The notes: generated from the sequence alone by a model not told the origin. A DNA stretch of 64,000 bases from Cumulibacter manganitolerans (GCF_009602465.1 NZ_WBKP01000001.1:22060-86059), one strand, 5' to 3'. Positions 27,027 to 36,479 are shown, numbered from the stretch's first letter. Numbers and translations: made by a program.

Positions 27027-27563
27027 ATGGAGGAGTCGGACGTCGCTGACGACGGACGCCAGGAAACCGCGACCGAGCGCGCTGACCGCAACTGGGACGA
27101 GCTGCTGCAGGAGTTCCGCGTGCTGCAGACCGGGCTGCAGGTCCTGGGCGGCCTGCTGCTGACCCTGCCCTTCCAGTCGCGCTTCCAGCATCTCGACGGC
27201 GTCCAGCTGACCTTCTATCTGTTCCTCGTCGTGCTGGCGACCGTCAACGTCACCCTGATCCTGGTGCCCATCGCGATTCATCGGCGGTTGTTCCGTCAGC
27301 GGCGCAAGCCGCAGCTGGTGGCACTCGGCCAGCGGATCGCCCGGCTGTCCATCGCGGGCATCGCCGTCCTGGTCGCCGGTGTCGCGTCCTTCGTCTTCGA
27401 CGTCGTGCTGGGGCGGACTGCCGGGATCGTCGCTCTCGTGGCGCTCGCGGCGGTGGTGAGCGGGCTCATCGGGGCGGTGCCGTACGGCGCGGCACGATTC
27501 TGGGGCGAGAGCGGCTCTGACGAACAGCGCGACGAGCAGGTTGAGGGGATGAGGGAGCGATGA
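27027..27563 (+). CDS. DUF6328 family membrane protein
   Basis: A 178-aa protein with four membrane helices in residues about 38-160, preceded by an acidic N-terminus. The RNWDELLQEFRVLQTGLQVL segment and LLTLPFQSRF are typical of DUF6328, a family of unknown function in actinobacteria. The ATG at 27027 has TGGAG upstream. The stop overlaps the start of the dehydrogenase gene by four bases (ATGA), so this membrane protein is translationally coupled to the pterin-like cluster. It may be the membrane partner of that cluster or an older stress gene; the sequence does not say. Confidence 0.85.
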   Translation: MEESDVADDGRQETATERADRNWDELLQEFRVLQTGLQVLGGLLLTLPFQSRFQHLDGVQLTFYLFLVVLATVNVTLILVPIAIHRRLFRQRRKPQLVALGQRIARLSIAGIAVLVAGVASFVFDVVLGRTAGIVALVALAAVVSGLIGAVPYGAARFWGESGSDEQRDEQVEGMRER

Positions 27564-28525
27564 CGACCGCGAACGCCTACTGGAACACCGGCCCCCGCCG
27601 CGGGGAGGTGCGTGAGGAGCGGCTGCCCGATCCCGGCCCGGGCCAGGCGCTCGTGCGCACGCTGCACTCCGGGATCAGCCGGGGCACCGAGTCGATCGTC
27701 CATGCCGCCCGTGTGCCTGAGGCGGTGCGGATCTCGCTGCGCGCGCCGCACCAGTCCGGCGACTGGCCCGGCCCGGTGAAGTTCGGCTACCTCAACGTCG
27801 GCGTCGTCGAGGCGGGGCCGCCGGAGCTCGTCGGCGAGCGGGTGTTCTGCCTGTTCCCGCACCAGGACCGGTACGTCATCGACGCCGCGGACCTCGTCGT
27901 GCTGCCGCCGGAGCTGCCCTCGCATCGCGCCGTGCTGGCCGGGACGATGGAGACCGCGGTGAACGCCGTCTGGGACGCCCGACCGGCGTACGGCGATCGG
28001 ATCGCGGTGATCGGCGCCGGCATGGTGGGCGCGATGGTGGCCGGCCTGCTGCGGCAGTTCCCCTTGGCCCGGCTGGAGCTCGTCGACGTCAACCCCGACA
28101 GGGCGGCTCTCGCCGAGGCTCTCGGCGTCCGGCTGGTCGAACCCGGGGACGCGTCGCCGGAGTGCGACATCGTCGTGCACTGCTCGGCCACGGCAGCGGG
28201 GCTGGCGACCGGCCTGCGGTTGCTGGCGAACGAGGGCGAGCTGATCGAGATGTCCTGGTACGGCGACAACGCTCCGGAGGTACCGCTGGGCGAGACCTTC
28301 CACAGCCGCAGGCTCAGCATTCGGGCCAGCCAGGTCGGACAGATCTCACCGACCCGGCGAGGACGGCGCTCCTACCGCGACCGGCTGGAGCTGTCCATGG
28401 AGGCGTTGTGCGACGACCGCTACGAGCACTTCGTCTCCGGTCGGAGCGCGTTCGCCGATATCGTCGCAACGATGGACCGCGTCTGCACGGGGTCCACGGA
28501 GATCTGCCACGTTGTGGACTACTGA
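27560..28525 (+). CDS. Medium-chain dehydrogenase, BchC-like
   Basis: A 321-aa MDR-type oxidoreductase. The N-terminal catalytic fold has LHSGISRGTESIVH, similar to the SGISPGTE opening of the bacteriochlorophyllide dehydrogenase BchC group. The nucleotide-binding motif is IAVIGAGMVGAMVAG near residues 149-163, and the strand-2 acid is VDVN. Cysteine and histidine ligands for catalytic zinc are not obvious, so zinc dependence is uncertain. It overlaps DUF6328 by four bases and is followed 18 bp later by a pterin-synthase homologue. From memory, similar dehydrogenases sit beside PTPS homologues in Streptomyces clusters; the product is not known to me. Confidence 0.85.
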   Translation: MTTANAYWNTGPRRGEVREERLPDPGPGQALVRTLHSGISRGTESIVHAARVPEAVRISLRAPHQSGDWPGPVKFGYLNVGVVEAGPPELVGERVFCLFPHQDRYVIDAADLVVLPPELPSHRAVLAGTMETAVNAVWDARPAYGDRIAVIGAGMVGAMVAGLLRQFPLARLELVDVNPDRAALAEALGVRLVEPGDASPECDIVVHCSATAAGLATGLRLLANEGELIEMSWYGDNAPEVPLGETFHSRRLSIRASQVGQISPTRRGRRSYRDRLELSMEALCDDRYEHFVSGRSAFADIVATMDRVCTGSTEICHVVDY

Positions 28526-28543
28526 GCGATCCGAGGAGGACGC

Positions 28544-28924
28544 ATGTTCAGCCTGACCGTACGCGGCCACATGATGGTGGCCCATTCCCTTCCGCGACCG
28601 GTCTTCGGACCGGCGCAGGGCCTGCACGGCGCGACCTATGTGGTGGAGGCGACCTTCCGTCGCGACGCGGTCGACGAGAACGGGATTGTGCTGGACATCG
28701 GCGCGGCCACCGACACGCTGCAGGAGATCCTCGGCGGGCTGAGGTACACCAACCTGGACGACAACCCTGCGACCGCGGGTCTGCTCACGACCACCGAGAA
28801 CCTCGCGAAATTCGTCGCCGACTCGCTCGCCGAGCAGATGGATATCCCTGACATATCGGAGATCGAGGTCGTCCTCCGCGAGCACCCTGACGCCTGGTGC
28901 AGCTATCGGAGGTCGCTGTCCTGA
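28544..28924 (+). CDS. 6-pyruvoyltetrahydropterin synthase/QueD homologue with altered active site
   Basis: A 126-aa T-fold protein of the PTPS/QueD family by length and pattern: AHSL near residue 13, LHGATYVVEATF, DIGAATDTLQEIL, TTTENLAKFV and a final REHPDAWCSY with the pterin-anchoring Glu113. Key catalytic residues differ from QueD. The HGH zinc motif is HGA (His28, Ala30), the nucleophilic cysteine position is Ala24, and the Asp-His pair is Arg67-Tyr68. It therefore probably does not do normal PTPS or QueD chemistry. GAGGAGG precedes ATG 28544. Its last 22 bases overlap the convergent RibA-RibD_C gene. Confidence 0.85.
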   Translation: MFSLTVRGHMMVAHSLPRPVFGPAQGLHGATYVVEATFRRDAVDENGIVLDIGAATDTLQEILGGLRYTNLDDNPATAGLLTTTENLAKFVADSLAEQMDIPDISEIEVVLREHPDAWCSYRRSLS

Positions 28925-30339
28925 CGACGCAGGGCTTCGGCGACGGTCTCCATGCCCAGCGTCGGCGGCGTCGCGCGGTGGCTGAGGTCGAAGCGCAGGC
29001 AGGTGTCGTTGTCGATGAGCAGCCGGTGCACCGGCGGCCGTAGCGCGTCCCGGACGAGATCCGTGCCCTGGAAGCGGATCCCAGGGACGCCGTCGCCGAG
29101 CAGCGTCGGGGCCACCGTGAGGAACAGGTAGTCGAGGACGTCCGCCTGCACGAACCGGGAGACCGTGCGACCGCCGCCCTCGACGAGTACCCGGTGGAGA
29201 CCACGGGCGGCGAGCTCGCGAAGAATCGCCTCGGGCTCGAAGGTGCCGTCGTGCGACTCCATCGGCACCACCTCCACGTGCGCGGCGGTGGACGGCGTCG
29301 GAGCGGCGGCAGCTGTGCGCGCGTCCACCAGCCACAGGGTGGGCGCCTGGTTGTCCTGCAGGACCTTCGAATGCGGCGGGATCCGCCGGTTCGGGTCGAT
29401 GAGCACCCGGACCGGATTCGGCCCCGGAACCGCCCGCACGGTGAGCTGGCAGTCGTCCGCGGCGACCGTGTTGACGCCGACGACCACCGCGTCCACCAGC
29501 GCCCGCAGCCGGTGTAGGTGCTCGCGGTCGGCGTCCGAGGTCAGCTCCGCACCGTCGCCGGTGCGCGAGGCGATGAAGCCGTCGGCGCTCTGTCCCATCT
29601 GCGCGATCACCAGCGGGCCGTCGTGGCGCACCAGCGGTCCGTAACGGTCCACCAGCATCCTCGACGTCGGGCCCACGGCGACGGCGGGCGTCTGCATCTG
29701 GAGGAGATCGGCCCAGCAGTCGTCCTGCGGCGGGGCGGCATGGCCCATGCGGTTGATCTTGGTGTCGATGTAGCGGGCGTTCTCAGGGCGGCTGGGGACC
29801 CACAAGGGATCCCGTCCGACCACCTTGATGCCGAGGTTGTGCAGCGCGAGGGCCTTGGCCGGGTTGTTGCTCAACAACGTGATCGTGTCGACGCCGAGAT
29901 CGCGCAGGATCCCGGCTGCGGCGTCGTACGAGCGCGCGTCGATCGAGTGACCCAGCTCGACGTTCGCATCCAGCGTGTCCAGCCCGTCGTCCTGCAGCTC
30001 GTAGGTGCGAAGCTTCTCCAGCAAGCCGATCCCGCGGCCCTCGTGGCCGCGCAGGTAGATCACCGCGCCTCGTCCCACCGCAGCGATCTGCGCGAGCGCC
30101 GCGTCCAGCTGCTCGCCGCAGTCGCAGCGGTAGGAGCCGAATCCGTCACCGGTCAGGCACTCCGAGTGCAGACGGACCGTGGGCGGTCCCGCGCCGTTGT
30201 CGTTGCCGAGATCGCCCATCGTCAAAGCGATGTGCTCTGTGCCGTCACCGTCGCGATACCCGAGCATCCGGAAAACACCGTGACGACAGGGGAGGCGCGT
30301 TGCGGCGACGCGGCTGACGGGGGCGATCGATGCGCTCAT
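28903..30339 (-). CDS. GTP cyclohydrolase II fused to RibD C-terminal reductase domain
   Basis: A 478-aa fusion. Residues about 10-205 are GTP cyclohydrolase II, with zinc cysteines in HSECLTGDGFGSYRCDCG (Cys61, Cys72, Cys74), GHEGRGIGLL and the active-site Tyr113 in RTYELQD. Residues about 241-470 are a RibD-type reductase (LVIAQMGQSADGFIAS, VGVNTVAADDCQLTVR, VEGGGRTVS). Together these would open GTP and reduce the ribosylaminopyrimidine. The deaminase half of RibD and RibB are absent. ATG 30339 lacks a strong ribosome site. It converges on the PTPS homologue. No FMN riboswitch was recognised upstream, so it may be separate from the riboflavin operon. Confidence 0.92.
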   Translation of the reverse strand: MSASIAPVSRVAATRLPCRHGVFRMLGYRDGDGTEHIALTMGDLGNDNGAGPPTVRLHSECLTGDGFGSYRCDCGEQLDAALAQIAAVGRGAVIYLRGHEGRGIGLLEKLRTYELQDDGLDTLDANVELGHSIDARSYDAAAGILRDLGVDTITLLSNNPAKALALHNLGIKVVGRDPLWVPSRPENARYIDTKINRMGHAAPPQDDCWADLLQMQTPAVAVGPTSRMLVDRYGPLVRHDGPLVIAQMGQSADGFIASRTGDGAELTSDADREHLHRLRALVDAVVVGVNTVAADDCQLTVRAVPGPNPVRVLIDPNRRIPPHSKVLQDNQAPTLWLVDARTAAAAPTPSTAAHVEVVPMESHDGTFEPEAILRELAARGLHRVLVEGGGRTVSRFVQADVLDYLFLTVAPTLLGDGVPGIRFQGTDLVRDALRPPVHRLLIDNDTCLRFDLSHRATPPTLGMETVAEALRRQDSDLR

Positions 30340-30547
30340 GGTGGACACATTGGCACGCTTTGTGCGTCGTCGCCATCGTCCGACGCTCGGGAGCGTCTCT
30401 TCGCCGACGGCACGCATGCTTTACGCCGTGCTGGGTACTACAGATCCTTGCAGCCGATCAGCACTCAAGGAAGCCGAACACCCCATGTGCTAGGCATGAG
30501 AACGTCTCCACGACTGCGCCGCCAGGCGCGAGCCGAAAGGGAAGCAG

Positions 30548-31033
30548 GTGCGCGAGGTTTCCAGCTATAACCCGATACCACCGAGATCAGCCATACGGCG
30601 CCGACGGCCCCTCGTGCTGCTTCTCGCGGCGGTCCTGGCCGGGGCGACCGGCTGCGCGAGCTCGCCCGACAGCAGCTCCAGCTGGCGTTCGGACGCCGGC
30701 CAGATCGCACACGACGTCGCCGGGCAGCTGGCGATCACCCGGGTGGCTATGCAGGCCCGCGAGCAGGACCGGTTGCCGACGGCGTACGCGACGATGACCA
30801 CCACGAACGCCCAGGACTCCGGCCTGTCGAGCATCGACGACTTCGCCGACCTGTACCCGCCGCCGGAGCTGTTCGACATGCATGACGAGATCGCGGCGCT
30901 GCTGCGGGAGGCGGGCGACCTGCTCGTGCGCAGCCGGATCGCGATGGCCGGGGACGGGGATCCCGCGACGCTGATCGAGCAGACCGCCGACCTGCAGAAG
31001 CAGCTGCTGGACGAGGAGCGCAAGCTGCAATGA
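30548..31033 (+). CDS. Small lipoprotein
   Basis: A 161-aa predicted lipoprotein. Arg-rich residues 13-20 and a hydrophobic stretch lead to the lipobox ATGC (Cys36), after which the chain is polar and helical with a C-terminal coiled-coil-like segment (LIEQTADLQKQLLDEERKLQ). No family recognised. It starts at GTG 30548 and its stop overlaps the NRAMP gene start by four bases (ATGA), so the two are translationally coupled and probably act together at the membrane. It is divergent from the RibA-RibD_C gene; the 208-bp region between them shows no riboswitch. Confidence 0.8.
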   Translation: MREVSSYNPIPPRSAIRRRRPLVLLLAAVLAGATGCASSPDSSSSWRSDAGQIAHDVAGQLAITRVAMQAREQDRLPTAYATMTTTNAQDSGLSSIDDFADLYPPPELFDMHDEIAALLREAGDLLVRSRIAMAGDGDPATLIEQTADLQKQLLDEERKLQ

Positions 31034-32265
31034 AGCTGAAGAAGCTCCTGAGTGTCGCGCTCGGCATCCTCACCGCGATCGGCGGGTTCGTCGACGCGGG
31101 AGACCTGGTGACGAACGCTGTCGTCGGATCCCGGTTCGGCATGTCGCTCACCTGGGCCGTCGTAATCGGTGTGCTGGGCATCTGCGTCTATTCGGAGATG
31201 TCCGGCCGCATTGCGGCGGTCAGCGGGCGGGCGACGTTCGACCTGGTGCGTGAGCGCCTCGGCCCGCGCGTCGGCCTGGCCAACCTGGTGGCGTCGATGG
31301 CCGTCACCTTTCTGACGCTGGTCGCCGAGATCGGTGGCCTGGCGCTGGCGCTGGAGCTGCTGAGCTCGGTGAGCTACCTGCTGATCGTCCCGTTCCTCGC
31401 ATTGCTGCTGTGGGTCGTGCTCTGGAGAGCGAAGTTCGCGGCGATGGAGAACGTCGTCGGCCTCGCCGGGCTGTCGCTGATCGTCTTCGCCGTCGCGGTC
31501 TGGCAGCTCGGTCCCAGCTGGTCGGCGTTCGGATTGGACGCGCTGCTCGCCCGCAAACCCGGCGAGGAGTCGTGGACGACGTACGCCTTCTACTTCGTGG
31601 CCTTGTTCGGCGCGGCCATGACGCCGTACGAGGTGTTCTTCTTCTCCTCCGGCGGCGTCGAGGAGCACTGGAAGCCCAGCAGCCTGGCCACGATGCGCGC
31701 GAACGTCTTCATCGGTTTCCCCCTCGGCGGCCTGCTCTCGTTGTCGATCGCCGGGGCGGCCACCCTGGTTCTGCTGCCGGCGCACGCGTCCGTGGAGAGC
31801 CTCGGCGCGGTCGGCCTGCCGGTGGCGATGGCGCTGGGCAAGGTCGGCGTCGCCATCATGCTGCTCGGGTTCGTGGCCGCGACGTTCGGAGCGGCCTGCG
31901 AGACGGGACTGTCGATCGGCTACAGCATCGCCCAGTATTTCGGCTTCCAGTGGGGCAAGCTGGTACGGCCGCGCGAGGCCGCGGCGTTCCACTCCATCGT
32001 CCTGGTCTCGATCGTGGCGGCGGTCGGCGTCCTGCTCACGACCGTCGACCCGATCATGGTCACCGAGATCTCGGTGGTGTTCTCCGCCGTCGCGCTCCCG
32101 CTGACCTACTTCCCGATCCTGGTGGTCGCCAACGACCGGAGGTATCTCGGCGACCACGTCAACGGAAGGCTGGCCAACGGTCTGGGCGTCGTCTACCTGA
32201 TCCTGCTGACGATCATCTCGCTGGCGGCCCTCCCACTGATGATCATCACCGGCATGGGGAAGTGA
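31030..32265 (+). CDS. NRAMP-family metal transporter, variant metal site
   Basis: A 411-aa membrane protein with about eleven helices and NRAMP layout. The helix-1 motif DPGN is DAGD (Asp22-Ala-Gly-Asp25) within GGFVDAGDLVTN. The helix-6 motif MPHN is TPYE (Thr198-Pro-Tyr-Glu201) within GAAMTPYEVFFFSSG. The Met that favours Mn2+ and Fe2+ in classic NRAMPs is thus replaced by Thr, so the ion may be harder, for example Mg2+; this is inference. It is coupled to the upstream lipoprotein and followed 6 bp later by a PRC-barrel protein. Confidence 0.85.
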   Translation: MKLKKLLSVALGILTAIGGFVDAGDLVTNAVVGSRFGMSLTWAVVIGVLGICVYSEMSGRIAAVSGRATFDLVRERLGPRVGLANLVASMAVTFLTLVAEIGGLALALELLSSVSYLLIVPFLALLLWVVLWRAKFAAMENVVGLAGLSLIVFAVAVWQLGPSWSAFGLDALLARKPGEESWTTYAFYFVALFGAAMTPYEVFFFSSGGVEEHWKPSSLATMRANVFIGFPLGGLLSLSIAGAATLVLLPAHASVESLGAVGLPVAMALGKVGVAIMLLGFVAATFGAACETGLSIGYSIAQYFGFQWGKLVRPREAAAFHSIVLVSIVAAVGVLLTTVDPIMVTEISVVFSAVALPLTYFPILVVANDRRYLGDHVNGRLANGLGVVYLILLTIISLAALPLMIITGMGK

Positions 32266-32271
32266 GCACCG

Positions 32272-33012
32272 ATGACTCGGACGAACCCTGACCGCCACGA
32301 GCTCGATGCCAACCTCGAGCTGCTGGATCGGCAGATCATCGACAGCGACGGGCTGTTCGCCGGGAAGGTCGACGACCTGGAGCTGACCGCCTCGGGTGAG
32401 CGCGAGCTGAGCCTGACCGGGATCCTGGTCGGCGCACCGGCGCTGCTGCCCCGGTTCGGCGGTCGCCGGACGGGTGAACGGTTGCTGCGCGGCTGGCACG
32501 GCCTCGTCCCCGTCCGCTCCGACCGCAACACGCCGGGCCGCATCGACATCCGCGCGGTTCGCGCCCTCGACAGCGCCGTCCACCTCGACCGGTCGCGGGA
32601 CGGCGTGGCGCAGGTGCAGCCGCAGGGAGAGCCGCACGTGCACAGCCTCAACCGGCTGTCGAACCTGCGGCTCACCGGCCCGCAGGCCCGCGAGAAGGAC
32701 CGGATCCTCGACGTCCGGCTCGCCTACAGCGGCTCGACGCTGTCCTCGGCGTATGTCACCGGGCTGATCGTGGGACCGGCCGGACGACCCGGCTCGATGC
32801 TGGGGTACGAGCGACGCGCGGAGCAGGGGCCGGCGCTGCTGGCCGCGGTCGTGGGCCGGATCCATCGGCACGCCCGCTACCTGCAGCTCAGCGAGGCGGT
32901 CCACATCGACTGGGCGGGCGGCCGGATCGACGTCGGCGCGGGGGCCGACTACGGCGAGCTGCGCCCACCGAAGGCCCCGAGACACGTCCGCGAGCCGCGC
33001 CGCGGCGCGTAG
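32272..33012 (+). CDS. PRC-barrel-like protein
   Basis: A 246-aa protein with two PRC-barrel-like segments: ELLDRQIIDSDGLFAGKVDD near residue 17 and a second near residue 200 (LQLSEAVHIDWAGGRIDVG). No membrane segment is seen. PRC-barrels often sit beside ion transporters and sense or tether. In other actinobacteria PRC or MgtE-N-like proteins accompany NRAMP genes, as I recall. It follows the NRAMP gene by 6 bp and completes a three-gene operon with the lipoprotein. ATG 32272. Confidence 0.75.
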   Translation: MTRTNPDRHELDANLELLDRQIIDSDGLFAGKVDDLELTASGERELSLTGILVGAPALLPRFGGRRTGERLLRGWHGLVPVRSDRNTPGRIDIRAVRALDSAVHLDRSRDGVAQVQPQGEPHVHSLNRLSNLRLTGPQAREKDRILDVRLAYSGSTLSSAYVTGLIVGPAGRPGSMLGYERRAEQGPALLAAVVGRIHRHARYLQLSEAVHIDWAGGRIDVGAGADYGELRPPKAPRHVREPRRGA

Positions 33013-33184
33013 CGAGACCGCCCGGCGCCCCGCCAGGTGCTGATCCTGGTGGAGTGGGAGGCGTGCGACCGGCGGCGGGTCGCCGGGAGGGGTGCGACCG
33101 GCGCGGAGGTGCGGCGGACGCCGGCGGCGAGGGCCTCGCGACGTCGGGAATGCGGTCGGCAGCCTGCACTGCCAGACTGTGGGC

Positions 33185-33574
33185 ATGATTGCTCGCCTCG
33201 TCGCGACGGCGCTCGCGACCGCCCTCGCCGCCTGGCTGATACCGGGCATCACCCTGACCGGCAGCTCGGACACCGACAAGATCTTCACGCTGATCGGCGT
33301 GGCGATCATCATCGGGCTGGTCAACGTCTTCGTGAAGCCGGTCGTGACGCTGGTGTCGGGCTGCCTCGTGCTGCTCACGCTCGGGCTGTTCCTGCTCGTC
33401 ATCAACGCCCTGATGCTGCTGCTCAGCTCGTGGATCGCCGGCAAGCTGTCCCTGGGCTTCCACGTCGACGGATTCCTGGCCGCGCTCCTCGGCTCCATCG
33501 TGATCAGCGTCGTGAGCGGCGTGCTGTACGCCGTCCTCAACCGCGGCGGTGACCGCGACCGCCTCGATCGCTGA
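33185..33574 (+). CDS. Phage holin family 4-type membrane protein
   Basis: A 129-aa protein with four hydrophobic helices and the motifs IPGITLTGS and GLVNVFVKPVVTLV, typical of the DUF360/YvlD-like holin_4_2 group. Despite the name these are housekeeping membrane proteins, not phage lysis genes; no phage gene is near. ATG 33185 begins the first helix; no good ribosome site is seen, so leaderless translation is possible. It ends 56 bp before a strong palindrome and is convergent with the OYE gene. Confidence 0.85.
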   Translation: MIARLVATALATALAAWLIPGITLTGSSDTDKIFTLIGVAIIIGLVNVFVKPVVTLVSGCLVLLTLGLFLLVINALMLLLSSWIAGKLSLGFHVDGFLAALLGSIVISVVSGVLYAVLNRGGDRDRLDR

Positions 33575-33629
33575 GCGCGACCGCCTGCCCACATCCCGTC
33601 TCGCACCACCGTTCACCGAACGATCGCGC

Positions 33630-33670
33630 GAGAGGCGCCTTGTCCACTCCGGATGGACAAGGCGCCTCTC
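33630..33670. terminator. Bidirectional terminator palindrome
   Basis: Perfect 17-bp stem GAGAGGCGCCTTGTCCA / TGGACAAGGCGCCTCTC with loop CTCCGGA, between the convergent holin-like and OYE genes. It should end transcripts from both sides. The core TGTCCACTCCGG-TGGACA is shared with the 73-bp elements at 20006 and 63511. Confidence 0.85.
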
Positions 33671-33730
33671 GGGTGACGTCTTGAGGAGACCCTGGGCGGT
33701 CCGAGGCCCCTCGTCGCGGCTCAGCCGGGG

Positions 33731-34807
<1,077 letters not shown>

Positions 34808-34921
34808 CTGAGAGTAGACGGCCCTCGGCGGCGGGTGGGACGCCCTGGTGCTCGGTCGGCTCGCATGGCACCCTGAGAGTTGACACGAGAGTCATATCTG
34901 CCGGACACGAGGAGAGGCCCT

Positions 34922-36454
34922 TTGTACGCAACCGAGCACGCCAGGCGGACCCCCGACAAGCCGGCGATCATCATGGCCGGCAGCGGCCGCGTGTACTCCT
35001 TCCGCGAGTACGAGGAGCACGCCAACGAGGCGGCTCACCTGTTCCGCGAGCTCGGGCTGCAGAACGGCGACACCGTCGCCCTGGTGCTGAGCAACACCCC
35101 GGAGTACATCTTCTGCAAGGCCGCCGCCGAGCGGGCCGGGCTGCGCTTCGTGTGCATCAACACCCACCTGCAGGCCGACGAGCTGCAGTACATCGTGGCG
35201 GACGCCGAGGCCTCCGTCGTGGTGTGCGACGCGACCACGCTCGAGGCCATCCGGTCGCTGCCCGACCGGTGCCCCGGCGTACGGCGCTGGCTGGTGTCCG
35301 GCGTACCCGCCGACGGGGTCTTCGAGAGCTATGAGGCGCTGATCGCGCCGCAGCCGGCGACGCCGATCGAGGACGAGCGGCTCGGTGGCGGCATGCTCTA
35401 CAGCTCCGGCACCACCGGCCGCCCGAAGGGCATCATCCGGCCGATCCCGGACACCGACCCGACGGACAACCTGCCGGTGTACCAGTTCACGAACGCGATC
35501 TTCCAGCTGACGCCGGAGATGACGTACCTGAGCACCGCCCCGCTGTACCACTCGGCGCCGCACAGCGCCCTGCTGGGCGCGGTGCGGCTGGGCGCGACGA
35601 GCGTCGTGATGGAGAAGTTCGACGCCGAGCAGTTCCTCGCGCTCGTGGAGAAGTACGGCGTGACCACCACCCAGGTCGTGCCCACGATGCTCAACCGGAT
35701 CATGCGGTTGCCGAAGGAGACCCGCGACAAGTACGACATCTCGACGCTGAAGACGGTCGTGCACGGCGCGGCGCCGATGCCCCCGCAGCTCAAGCGACAG
35801 GTCATCGACGAGTGGGGTCCGGTGCTGTACGAGTACTACGGCGCCACCGAGGGGCACGGCTTCTGCTGCGCGAGCTCCCAGGAGTGGCTCGAGCGCCCGG
35901 GCACCGTGGGCAAGTCGATCCTCGGCGAGATCGTGATCCGCGATGCAGAGGGCAACGAGCTGCCGCCGCTGCAGGAGGGCACCATCTGGTTCCGCGGGGC
36001 GACGAACTTCAGCTACAAGGGCGATGCAGAGCGCACGGCTCAGCAGCAGTCACCGGACGGCACGATGGCCACCGTCGACGACGTCGGGTACGTCGACGAG
36101 GACGGCTACCTGTTCCTGACCGACCGCAAGTCGCACATGATCATCTCCGGCGGTGTGAACATCTACCCGCAGGAGATCGAGGATCTGCTGATCACCCATC
36201 CCGACGTGCAGGACGCCGCGGTGATCGGCGTCCCGGACCCGGACTTCGGCGAGCAGGTGAAGGCGGTCGTCATCCGGACGCCGTCCGAGCGCAGCGACGA
36301 GGAGGTCGCCTCGGCGCTGATCGAGCACTGCCGGGCGCACCTCGCGCATTTCAAGGCGCCACGCACGATCGACTTCGTCGACGAGCTGCCGCGGACGCCG
36401 ACCGGCAAGCTGCAGAAGAAGCTGCTGCGCCAGCAGTACGCCGGTCGGTCCTGA
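34922..36454 (+). CDS. Acyl-CoA synthetase (AMP-binding enzyme)
   Basis: A 510-aa ANL-family ligase. It has the ATP loop YSSGTTGRPKG, the EYYGATEGHG segment, GYVDEDGYLFLTDRKSHMIISGG and the catalytic lysine near the end in TPTGKLQKK. It activates a carboxylic acid to its CoA thioester; the acid is not predictable. TTG 34922 is chosen because GGAGAGG lies upstream; an in-frame TTG at 34880 has no ribosome site. It fits the fatty or aromatic acid context of nearby OYE, enoyl-CoA hydratase and acyl-CoA dehydrogenase genes. Confidence 0.92.
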   Translation: MYATEHARRTPDKPAIIMAGSGRVYSFREYEEHANEAAHLFRELGLQNGDTVALVLSNTPEYIFCKAAAERAGLRFVCINTHLQADELQYIVADAEASVVVCDATTLEAIRSLPDRCPGVRRWLVSGVPADGVFESYEALIAPQPATPIEDERLGGGMLYSSGTTGRPKGIIRPIPDTDPTDNLPVYQFTNAIFQLTPEMTYLSTAPLYHSAPHSALLGAVRLGATSVVMEKFDAEQFLALVEKYGVTTTQVVPTMLNRIMRLPKETRDKYDISTLKTVVHGAAPMPPQLKRQVIDEWGPVLYEYYGATEGHGFCCASSQEWLERPGTVGKSILGEIVIRDAEGNELPPLQEGTIWFRGATNFSYKGDAERTAQQQSPDGTMATVDDVGYVDEDGYLFLTDRKSHMIISGGVNIYPQEIEDLLITHPDVQDAAVIGVPDPDFGEQVKAVVIRTPSERSDEEVASALIEHCRAHLAHFKAPRTIDFVDELPRTPTGKLQKKLLRQQYAGRS

Positions 36455-36479
36455 GCTCACGCGCTGCCCTGAGAAACGA

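Noticed and set aside
30340-30547. FMN riboswitch before the RibA-RibD_C gene
   Set aside because: The conserved RFN pairing blocks were not found in the 208-bp region on the minus strand.
33185-33574. Prophage remnant from the holin-like gene
   Set aside because: The protein belongs to a common chromosomal membrane family and no other phage gene is near.
30565-33609. A 1014-codon minus-strand frame over the NRAMP operon
   Set aside because: Composition is Arg-His-Asp-Gln rich without motifs, and the plus strand encodes recognisable proteins over the same bases.
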